NCBI GenBank assembly: GCA_036873755.1
Contig: JAVTVY010020522.1
Coordinates: 17,030-81,029, forward strand
Origin: Hanleya hanleyi
Taxonomy: Eukaryota; Mollusca; Polyplacophora; Lepidopleurida; Hanleyidae
Length of the DNA: 64,000 nt
Direction of reading: 5' to 3'
Shown here: positions 46,901 through 58,900 of the stretch, in pieces
Position numbering within the stretch: the stretch's first letter is position 1
Layout of the letters: every line of letters starts with the position of its first letter
Translations under genes and position numbers: made by a program
Notes under the pieces: model-generated
What the model saw: the letters and a program-made list of their open reading frames with translations, nothing else
Database searches by the model: none
Told to the model about the DNA's origin: nothing

Positions 46901-49900
46901 CATGGTCAGCACTGAATCTGCCTGTACCACGTCTTACTGTTGTTTGTTGGAAGTTGTCTCCTGTACTCAGAAGCTACTATAACTCTATATTGGTGGCTGT
47001 AAATTTGTTCTCATATTAATAGTTATGGAGGTTACACTATTTGCCCTTTTCACATTGTTTATTGAAATAACCACTAGTGTTTATTAAACAGGCATACTAA
47101 TACAGTTTTTATCCAATACTGATGCAATACAATAGCATTCCATACTTTAAGGAACTTTTCCACTGCAGCAGCTAGCTGTAGTTTATTACCCCTCGGCCAA
47201 ATTTAGCCGAAATACTGAAGAGTCATCCATCCATCTGTATGTCCATCATCCTTCTTAACAGGCTATCTCTTGAAGAATTATAGCCAGGCTATCCTAATTA
47301 TACCACATATTATGCTGGCAATCGACCAGAAACCTATCAAAAATGACCAACCTTGACCCATATTTTCTAGGTCATATTATACGTTTAAAGTATTCCCAAT
47401 GTTGTTAACCCAATATCTCTTGAAGATTGTCCCCGGCCTTTCTAAATTCAGGTCAAAGCTGTATCTGGCAAATGGCCAAAAGGCTGCATAATATGAGTGA
47501 CCTTGGCCAATTTTTACCAAGGTCAAATTATATGTTAAATGTAGATTTAATGTCCTTAGCACAATACCTCTTGAAGAACTATATAGCTAGGCTTCCTGAT
47601 TTCATTCCACATGTGCAGCTAGTGATGTACCAGAAGCCTATTGTAGACGACTGACCTTGACCTATTTTCTCAAATTCAAATAATATATTAAATGTAGATT
47701 CAGTGCTGTTAGCATAACTGTTAAGGATGCATATATGCTCATTGATCAGAATCTTATTGACCTAATTCTAAGGTCAAATCATTTTGCATGTATTGAATTT
47801 AGTATTGGTTATTTTGTTGTTGTTCGTATAACACCTGTGAACCTCATACATGTAGCTCAGACAGCTTGAAAGATCAAATGGGAACTTTGCTATACTGACA
47901 CCCACTTAATAATGAGCCATGTCATAATGAGGAATTGGTATATTAATCACAGCCATAACGATTAAATCCATGGATAAGTTAGTTCTAAAAGCTGGTTTCT
48001 CTCCTGCAGTCAAGATAGTAATTTGTATTTTTCATAATTTTTGTATAGATTGTATACTTGTGTTAATTTCATAAGATTTGGTACACATTTTAAATCCTGC
48101 TGTCAGATGTTTTATTCATTTTGTGTGTACAATTGTATATATCCTAATATATTAAAGGTGAACTGCAAAGGTTTTCATATTTCCCTATTTATATTCTTCG
48201 CGGGCTAGTTAATGATGGACATATCAGCCCAAATACTCTGTTTGGTTTTATTTGAAGTATTTTGTCTCCTGGTAGCTTTTGAAAAGTGATTGAAAGTTGG
48301 CATCTCAAGCCCGGCCGATTTCAGAAATGAAATCCGCATCGCTTATCTGCCCTTGTTTGACGTTCGATTGTGACGTCACATCAGACCATCTTGCCAGGCG
48401 TCAATACTTGTAACGTTCAGTCTCCGGGCGGCTGGTCTGACGTGACGTCACAATCAAGGAAACATAAGCGATGACGTTTTGCAAATCTGAATTCAGCTGT
48501 GCTAGAGGTACCAACTTTTAAAAAAATTCTAGCAGACAAGATAATTCAAATTAAACCAAGTGAAGTAGATAGACCGGTATTTCTATCATTATTCAACCCA
48601 TATAAAATGTGAAAAGGGGAATCTAAAAACCTTTGCATTTCACCTTTAATGTATTCCAATATATAAATGACCATGCTGTATTTTCTGTTATCAGAATCCA
48701 ATGCTTTGAACTGGCCACCCTGCATCCGAGTGATGGTGACAGAGTCAGACGTCCTTGACCCTGGTACATTGTTTATTGTTACGTATCCAGGCGGGACCAT
48801 TGGCAGGGAAAATAATGGAGACCATGTTATTGGATTACCCGAACTTAACGTCAGTAAGGTATGAATGATCGTAGCGCTACAGGCAGCCATTTTTTTGTCC
48901 GAGAATCCTTGACAGCCAATGTCATTGAATCTCTCTTGAACAACTGATGCTCTCTCAACGTTACTCAAAATTACCACTTCAAGTTAGATGTACCACTGTA
49001 ATGCAGTGTTTTATTCAGTATTCGGAGTGTGCTCATCCTGTCATTATCTTCAACACATTTTGTACGTAAACAATTCTTAACAAATTAATCTAGATCAGTT
49101 CATCAAAGAAAGTTATTATGCTGAACACTTCTGTATTTGTTTAATATTGGTATTTTGAAAAAAAACAACAGATTATGAATACGCATGTACATGTTTGTAT
49201 TCAAATAATCATTGTTGTTATTTCAGACACATGCTGAAATCAAGTATTGCGATACAGCTAAGAAATACTTCATCTCTGACAGTGGAAGTCAAAATGGTAC
49301 CTTTCTCAATGAGACCAGAATAGCCGAGGTGAGCAATAAACCAATCTCGGTCAACTCAAGAGTATTTATCAATTAATTAATATTAATTAGACGTCCTCAG
49401 TTGGTTAGATTAAAGATACACCATGCAAACTCAGCCCTCATAATTCAGAAAGGTCACCTCGGCAATAATTATGTCATATGAAAAATATTCCTTTTTAACA
49501 CCATGTTAAATATTGCTGAGGTGAACTGATTATGCCACGGCATTTACCTCGGCAATTGCTGATTGTGTGGGCTGGAACTTGTTTTCCATGTTACCATATG
49601 AGGTCTAAATCAGCCAACTGCAGAACTTTTTGTCTTTCAATATGCATTTACTGGCATGAGAAATCCACAAATCACAGACATCTCCACAAACTGACAGTTG
49701 TTCATAACACATATGCATAGGACAGTCAGTCTTGTCTTTAACCCTCTCTGTACTGTATCGGTAATGATTGCCTGGCATTGGCATACAAAAATGAAGAATT
49801 TCTAAACAAAATTTTTCATTATATTATATCTTGTTCGAAAGCTTGGAATATCATCTTTGAAACTATGTAGCCGATAATAAGTATATTTTCGTTTCGTCCA

Positions 49901-52900
49901 TGTTCATGACAGTGTTGTTGTCAGCTTGGAACTGTTAAAAATACCGGTACAGAGGGAGTTAAACTACAATATTTGGTAGACTGTTGAAGTGGACCTCATG
50001 GAGCCAATCAATGATAACCTGTGGCTACCAGTATTGTACATTATTGTTAGGTTTATACATTCACCCTATGTTATCATTCAGCCCAAATCAGCCAGTGAAC
50101 CACGCCCACTGAGTCATGGGGATATACTGAAGGTGGCCAGTACAGCGTTGTTGTTACACATCCATCCTGGCTCGGACACTTGTGATGACTGTGAACCTGG
50201 ACAGGTCCTCGCCAAACTCACCGCTCAAAATACACCACCCAAAGGTAATGATCTAAAAAGGGTTTGGGGCTGTTCTTGTTATTATTCAGAAGGGTAGCTT
50301 GACATTCTGGGGTCCCTGGAGATGGCTATAGTCAGTTAGAGTTCCTTCAGTTTGGACATGCGGACTGGGGTCTTTTACCTGTGTCTGTTATGGTCACTCC
50401 CATGACTTAATCATAGCCTGTTTAGAGTCTCATCAAGTTGAGTCCCCTGAGCCATAGTCCCATTCGTCATTTAGTAGAGTGCCTTAATCTCCTCTGAAGG
50501 AAGGTGACTAGGCTCTTGGATGTCTAGTCATTCCGTAAAAGATGAAATTTCCCTCTGAAACGGCCGCTCTCAAGATCAAGAGTATGATGGATTGCTTCTT
50601 GTAAGTGCTGAGCTCAGGTTCACTTGTATCAATTTTTTCATCTATAAATTGAGAAACTATTTTATTAAGGTGAACAGCTGTTTACATTTTCTACATATGA
50701 AGAAATATATAGCTATATAGTTCCTGTATACATATTATACTTAATATTCTAGAATAATTGAAATATTAATTGCTTAAAGGGCCTTCGATACTTAATGGAA
50801 TGTGCTTTTAGTGAAGCAAGGGAAATAAAATACAAATTAGGTTATTGGGTACTCTTCATTACATAAGTACAAGTTTTTCACAGCAAAGTTTTTCTTTTAA
50901 TTATTTCTTGTACTGGATTTATTATGGATACCTTTTAATACTTGCATAAATTATAATTAAAGTTGTGTTGATCCACTGATAAGCTTGGCATAATGCAGAA
51001 GCAAAGTAACTCCGAATAAACTTAATAAACGCATGGTGACAGTCTCAATATTTTGACAAAATTTTATTTTTCATCTTCAGGATGTGATATAACAGCAGTT
51101 ACAGGCACTTATATACAAAAACAACTAACAAAGACTGAAATGGTTCGATACACAAAATTAGAGGGCAGTAGCCAATCAGATAATATGTGAACATAACGAG
51201 GTAAACATGAGTGGCACATAGGCATGACAAGAATTATTTTGGTATTTTTGTTTCTAATTTCAACTTTTATATATATATTTTATTCCATAAATCACTGTTT
51301 AGATAAGATAATACAACCATCCAGCATTTGTGTGGTGTGTGTATTCCTTGTCTTGTTAATTAATAGCCTAATATAGTTTTGTATTTCCCGTTTTGTAACT
51401 ATTCAATTCTCTATATTTTATTTCCGATTTCAATTCTAGGTACCTTTGATACGTTTCTCTAATCAACTTAATAATTTTTTTATTTTTTTATTTTATTTTT
51501 CTTTCTTTCTAATCTCTGTTTCAATTGTGTATATTCCCCTGATTGACATTTCTGCTGCCACTCTATACACACTCACATACCTCAATAAATCACCACCCAT
51601 CACTATTAATCCTTATCTAAGTGTTGCCATTTCGATTGTGTATTGCCAGGCCTATGTGGCGTGTGTATTCCTTGTCATGCCTATGTGCCACTCATGTTTA
51701 CCTCGTTATGTTCACATATTATCTGATTGGCTATTGCCCTCTAATTTTGTGTATCGAACCATTTCAGTCTTTGTTAGTTGTTTTTGTATATAAGTGCCTG
51801 TAACTGCTGTTATATCACATCCTGAAGATGACAAATAAAATTTTGTCGAAATATTGAGACTGTCACCATGCGTTTATTAAGTTTATTCGGAGTTACTTTG
51901 CTTCTGCATTATAATTAAAGGTCAACCCAAACGATCTGAGGTCAAAAATATAAAAAAATAGTCCTTTCGATTCTGAAAATAATGATATTTTTTTCATAAT
52001 TTTGTGCCGTCTGGTTGGAGAGATATTGCCGTTTGAAAGTTGAAAATCGCTCTCCTGTCAATTCCTGCTGTGACGTGACGGAGGGACAGCTGTCTTGTAT
52101 TCTCTATGTTAAAGCCGTATACCACAGCCATAACTAGCTGCTGATTTCTGGAGATTTTGGGAGTATCGGGGCATCATTTGTTGAATATGACGCGACGTTG
52201 TGTAGTGGGAGGTTGCAGTTTTACTACAGATGACGGTGTTAGTATTCATTTGTGGCCTAAAGACGAGAAAGTCGCTGCAAATTGGACGAAATTTGTACGC
52301 AACACGAGGGTGTGGAAAGAGGGCCCGAGCCAGTACTCGTATAATTTGCTCGGCACATTTTGACAGAAAGACATCATTCGAGGACCTCTACAGCGTAGCA
52401 GTTGAATTCGGGTACAAACCAAAACTAAAGAGAACAGCTATTCCAACTATCAAACCTAAGAACAATCAGAATGTGACGGCAAAGAAATCGGACAAGGAGA
52501 ATCTACCACGGACATCGGCTGAACGAACCTTGCCTGCAAGCGAGGCCTTGGGCAGGGAGACGGCTTACATGCCCTGCTCGCTCTCGCGTTCCCGATGAAC
52601 GCCCAGAATGCTATCCATGATGTGGCATTTGTTGCTTGAGCACCTACAAGTTAGACTGGATGAGTCTCTAATTCATATGTACTATTTAATAATAATAAAA
52701 TGATCTTTCATAAATATGTATATATACGTTTGATAAGTAATAAATACAAAAAAATAAAAAAATTATTTCAAGTATTTCTTAATAGGCAGAGTTACTTCCT
52801 TTTGTTTTCCCTTTGAAATACATTACGAAACAGGGGCTGGGTCCAGTCTACCTACAAGTGTGAGAGTGCATGTAGATCAGACAACGACAAAGTCGTACAG

Positions 52901-55900
52901 TGATCGGGCAAACCGGTCACCTTTTATTGGGTTTTTTTTCTGAACACCTATTGGTTCTGAACACCAATTGGAGTGAATGGCTGTAGAAGTGATAATATAA
53001 TACTTTCATAATCCTTTGACATTTGAGATTGTGGGAATATCATTCGATTTCAATTTAATTGACATAATTTGTCGAAAACAAACAGAATTCAAATCGGACG
53101 TATATCAGTAGAGTCATCAACAGTTTACTGTCCATTCTGTCGAGTCCCGGAGTTCATCCCTTCGAAAAGGCCATCTCGACCAGTAACAACAACAACAACA
53201 CAAACGTGCTCGTTCTTTACATCACAGAATCGTTCTACATTCAGTACAGTTTGAAATATATGGACATTTGGTCTTATAGATGACGATAATAAAGTTTCCA
53301 GTCAAGTTGTATAAGTTGTATAAGTTGTATTCAACAAACGACCTCTCGGAATCCTGTCGTCGTCGAGTTCCACGTTGTCAGAATGGTTGTCACTGTCAGA
53401 ATCGGAGCCGTACGGCTCAAATTGATAGGGCTGAATTCCGTCGTTGGTCTTCAAACAACTGTTATTTTGCCCGTCATCATCCTCCTCTATGTCTATTTCA
53501 TCTTCTTGGCGAAAAATATTTCCATTAAGGAGCTGATATCGCTCGAATCGACATCTGAATCGGAGCTCTGACTGCACTCGCTTTCCATGTTATCCGCTAC
53601 TTTTTCTCAGGCAATTTCCCTGCGTGACGTCATCAACCCAGCTGTGAAAGTGTGAAAAAGCCTACTTTGCTCCCATATTACGTGTGTTTCTGATCAGATT
53701 AGAATTTTTCAATATTTTTTTTTTTACAAAGTGAAGTATGAACTATAATTTTTAAGGATTTTTAGACAAAAAAAAATCCATTTGGGTTGACCTTTAACTC
53801 TAATCCTGTTCACAATTCTGACACCTTCTTTCACAACACGAGCTACTAGGATTTTCACAGAAAATCTTCAGAACGTCCCTCATATATGTAACACTGCTGT
53901 GCTGCCAGTCATTTAAGTTACTATTACATGTACTGTCCTGTATAACATCCGTGTTTGTATCACTTTGTTTTATCAGCAGAAATTGTTATTCTGACCAAGG
54001 CTGAAAAGATGAAGCTTCACAGACAACAGTTATCACAGATTAAGAAGAAATATGGACTGAAGGTTTGGATCTCTTTGTTCACCTGTAAGAAATCCAACCC
54101 AACCAGGCCTGGGTGGTTTTTACCCCGAGGCAAAGTTGAGGATGGTATAGGAGGGAGTGGGTGGGGAGAGGGTTGTTTAATCACATTTCACTGAAAACAA
54201 AATGGCAATTTCTATTTTGTGTTTTGTGAAAATGTATTTTGGTGTAAAGTAACGATGAGATTCTAGAAAGAAATAAATAAATTTTACCAAACTTAACCCA
54301 GTGCAGATATCTTATGTGGAAAAACTGCATGTTTTCACAATACTTTTGACCAATGAAATTTTTTAGGGTACATGCTGATTACATACCAATGATATACCAT
54401 GTCTTCTGTACTACAAATCTATTAATGCTCTGCTCAGTTATCAGTTCATTTCATGAAGAAAACATTTTTGTTCAGAGTTCACTGTAAGCATGATAAAAAA
54501 AAATACACATTTCACAGATCTCATTCAAAAGTTCAGGTCAATCAAGTCTCAAAAGAACCAACAGAATGCATGTGCCTCCTGGAAATTCTTAAACATCTGG
54601 AATTTGATTGCTAACCTGGAAAGTCCTGCAAAATGCGGTCCATACTTCATGTAAGAAAGCACGAGAGAGAGATATCCTCTCCTTATTGGCGTTTACGCCA
54701 ATGGCATTCAACTTTAATAGGGTGGGTGGGTGGGTGGGTGGTGGTGGTTGGAGACCGTGATACATGGACATTGAACAAGGAGTATTTCTGTGACCGGCAG
54801 AATGAAGCGACAGAATGGCCGTATGCTGTCTGTTTTGGGGGAGACGTCAGAATGGCAGAATGAAAATCGTGGCCGTGTAGGCCTTCTTTTATTTTGGCGA
54901 CGGCACTATGGCACAATGAAGCTCTCTCAATTTATCAAGTATTTACAAATAGGACTATTACTGTGGCCGGCAGAATGAAGCGGCAGAATGACCGTAGTCT
55001 CCCTTATTTGGGGAAGACGGCAGAATGGCACAATGAAAATTATGGCCTTGTACTCGTTTTTTTTTTATCACGGCAGAATGTCTCAATTAAACTTTCTCAA
55101 TTGATCAACTATTTAATTAGTCTTTTTTTTATCACGGCAGAATGATCCAACCGATCCAATTCAACATTTCCAACTTATCATCTATTTAAAATATAAAAAC
55201 TAGAAGGATTTCTCTTTTTTTTTGGGTGCACGGCACAATGTCACTTTCTCAATGTATCAAGTATTTCAAATACAAGGATTTCTGTGATCGGAAGAATGAA
55301 GTGACAGACTGACCGTACTCTTTGTTAATTTTTTTTAGACACAAAATGTGTCAATGTTACATACATATATGTAGGAGGATTTGACATCGATTGAAAAATG
55401 TAGGCCTACATATACAGCAAGGCTACCAAAGAGCTCGCCTGGTATTTCCTTCCGATATGTATTATTCTTTCCTTGCCATGCTTCATCCACTCCAGTTGTG
55501 TACCAATTCATAAACATCCCCTCCATCGTGAAATGATGGACAATGTGTATGGCATGTGTATGGCAAGTTTAGGCTCAATTGTTTTACTTAATTGGAAAGT
55601 AAAGCAGAGCCTGTGTTCAGTGATCCGTCAGTTCCGCTACTTGGATAGTTTCTTTGGTCGCTGTTCTATCTCTTAATCTGCATGCATGCGAGACCTTGGA
55701 AAGTAAAGCAGAGCCTGTACTGATCCGCGAGTTCAGCTGCTTGGGTTCTAAAACTTAAAGATGTAATCAGCCTCAAAATGGATGGATTTTGTAACCTCTC
55801 CCCTGTGCGTTTTTTTCAGCAGGGAAGATTACCAAAGCATCATATGTATTATATTTGACGATAGTGGGATCGTCATATACAACGAATGCAAGAATATCTT

Positions 55901-58900
55901 GTCAGAGAAATTTGTAACTCTGCCCGCTTCGACGGCTTTTCTGTCTCGCCATTGAGTGTGTGTTGTACGCGGAGAGGAAAATGACGTCACTGCGTGACGT
56001 ATGAGTGACGTAGCGACGCTCACGAATTTGAATGCTGCACAGCTGCAGCCATGGGATAACGTCATGGCTCGTGCCCACGGTTCGGTGATGTCGCATAGCG
56101 TACGTTGGTAGAACGCACCATACGTGTATACGCTTGTTGACACGGCCGTGGAAAAATAAACGGCATGCCATGCTGTTTATTTTTAGAGATCAACTCCTTC
56201 TATTTTCTCGTGAATGGTGGAAACAAGTTTAGTTTTTTGTGGTCAAATGTGTTTCATTTTGTATCTGTTGTAACATATGTCACTTTCGCCGAGTTTGAGA
56301 GACATCAATTTCAGCCCAGATTTGAGGCTGATTACATCTTTAAGTATTTTGTGGAAAATACGTCTCGTCACAAATTATGTAAAGATTAGTTGTAAAAATA
56401 TTTATTGTTATATAAATAGGCCAATTCTCTGCAAATGTTATCATTACCCGAACACATGCTCCAGTGCCGAGGCAAGGAGTGGGGGGAGAGGGCGGTGCGT
56501 CCCCCCGTCACCAGGTCTTAAATCCGAGAATGTCTCCTGATCAGTACTCCATTTCTGTGGAGTGTTTGTTGGCGGTTTCAAGTCATAAATCTTTAAGCCA
56601 TCCGGAATGACCCGAATATTTCAGGGAACATATTTTCGAAGGATCTGGTCTGTTTGATGCTGTGTTTTGTATTGGTAATTTTGGTGCATCTTCCATGTAA
56701 GGATCACGAAATTGCTGAAGAGTGTCTTTTAGCGGCTTTTGAAACATTTCCATAAGGGGTCGTTGGTCGGGCTGAGAGTGGTAAATCAATTTGCCTGTCG
56801 GCCTATACTACTGCGGTAATGTATCTCTTCATAGAAACGGCGTTACGGCGTTTGGCAGTGTCAACCAGTGTTAGGGAGGAATGTATGTCAAGTCGAGTGT
56901 CAAAGCGGTGTTAGGGAGGAATGTACGTGAAGTCGAGTGTCAACCAGTGTTAGGGAGGAATGTATGTCAAGTCGAGTGTCAAAGCGGTGTTAGGGAGGAA
57001 TGTACGTCAAGTCTAATGTCAAAGCGGTGTTAGGGAGGAATGTGCGTGAATTCGAGTGTCAACCAGTGTTAGGGAGGAATGTATGTGAAGTCGAGTGGCA
57101 AAGCGGTGTTAGGGAGGAATGTACGTGAAGTCGAGTGTCAAAGCGGTGTTAGGGAGGAATGTATTTGAAGTCGAATGTCAAAGCGGTGTTAGGGAGGAAT
57201 GTACGTGGAGTCAAGTGTCAAAGCGGTGTTAGGGAGGAATGTATGTGAAGTCGAGTGTCAAAGCGATGTTAGGGAGGAATGTATGTCAAATCGAGTGTCA
57301 AAGCGGTGTTAGGGAGGAATGTACGTCAAGTCAAGTGTCAACCAGTGTTAGGGAGGAATGTATGTCAAGTCGAGTGGCAAAGCGGTGTTAGGGAGGAATG
57401 TATGTGAAGTCGAGTGTCAAAGTGGTGTTAGGGAGGAATGTATTTGAAGTTGAATGTCAAAGCGGTGTAACGGAGGAATGTATGTGAAGTCGACTGTCAA
57501 AGCTGTGTTAGGGAGGAATGTATGTGAAGTCGAGTGTCAAAGCTGTGTTAGGGAGGAATGTATGTAATGTTGAGTGTCAAAGCGGTATTAGGACTTAGGG
57601 TTAGGTATGCTTCATAACTATCAGGTTTAGGGTCATTTCAGCTATAGAAGTCAGATAATTTCTCCACCAAAGCGTAACTAGGGTAATGTCGAAGCTGGGC
57701 GTTCAGCATGAGTGTGCTTGAAGTTGACTTTCAAAGCACTGTTAGGAAGGAATATATCTGAAGTGCAGTGTCAAAGCGATGTTAGGGAAAAATGTATGTG
57801 GAGTCGAATGTCAAAGCAGTCTTAGGGTTGCATTGTACGTGAAGTCCAGTGTCAACCGGTGTTAGGGAGGAATGTATGTAAAGTCGAGTGTCAAAGCGGT
57901 GTTAGGGAGGAATGTACGTCAAGTCAAGTGTCAAAGCGGTGTTAGGGAGGAGTATGTCAAGTCAAGTGTCAAAGCGGTGTTAGGGAGGAATGTATGTCAG
58001 GTCGAGTGTCAAAGCGGGATTAGGACTTAGGGATAGGTATGCTTCATAACTATCACGTTTAGGGTCATTTCAGCTATAGAAGTGCAGTGTCAAAGCAGTG
58101 TTAGGGAAAATGTACGTTGAGTCGAATGTCAAAGCGGTGTTCGGGATGAATGTATGTGAAGTCGAGTGTGAAAGCGGAGTGAGGGAGTAATGTACATGAA
58201 GTCGACTGTCAAAGCGCTGTTAGGGAGGAATGTACGTCAAGTCGAGTATCAAAGCGGTGTTAGAGAGGAATGTACGTCAAGTCGACTGTCAAAGCGGTGT
58301 TAGGGAGGAATGTATGTCAGGTCGAGTGTCAAAGCGGGATTAGGACTTAGGGTTAGGTATGCTTCATAACTATCAGGGTTTGGGTCAGTTCAGCTATAGA
58401 AGTCAGATAATTTCTCCACCAAAGCGTAACTAGGGTAATGTTGAAGCTGGGTGTTAGGCATGAGTGTGCTTGAAGTTGACTTTCAAAGCACTGTTAGGAA
58501 GGAATATATCTGAAGTGCAGTGTCAAAGCGGTATTAGGGAAAAATGTACGTGCAATCGGGTGTCAAAGCTGTATTAGGGAGGAATGTATGTTTAGGTGAG
58601 TGTCAAAGCAGTGTCACGGAATGTATGTCAAGTCGAATGTCAAATTGTACCTTGTATAGTGTAATAGCTAATTATTTAGCAACTATCTCCAATTAGAAAG
58701 CAGGATTGGCTTTGATTGTGACGTTGCAAAGTGACGCTCTCAAGAAAAACATCTTCATTCTGACGCACTTCATTGTGACGTTACAGGGTTAGGCTCACCC
58801 GTTCCTTCCATTCTGCCGGTTCAAAATGCCGGCAGAAGAAAAGTCTCTGATTTTCCATTGTGCCGCTGCATTCTGCCGTAAAGAACTAAAGTGACTGTGT

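Larger units (their letters stand above)
51919..53793. mobile_element. TTAA-flanked DNA transposon with a THAP domain (Kolobok-like)
   Basis: TTAA stands at 51915-51918 and 53794-53797. The ends aggtcaacccaaa and tttgggttgacct are perfect inverses. Kolobok transposons use TTAA and encode THAP-domain transposases. This element holds a THAP domain on the plus strand and a second acidic frame on the minus strand, but no recognisable catalytic core. TGACGTGA and TGACGTCA sites lie near each end. Confidence 0.72.

Noticed and set aside
51446..51793. Hydrophobic 115-codon frame
   Set aside because: It lies inside an inverted-repeat element, is T-rich, and has no family features; hydrophobicity follows from base composition.
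54721..54750. Functional G-quadruplex promoter element
   Set aside because: The GGGT run is inside a repeat arm far from any exon; noted only as a repeat.
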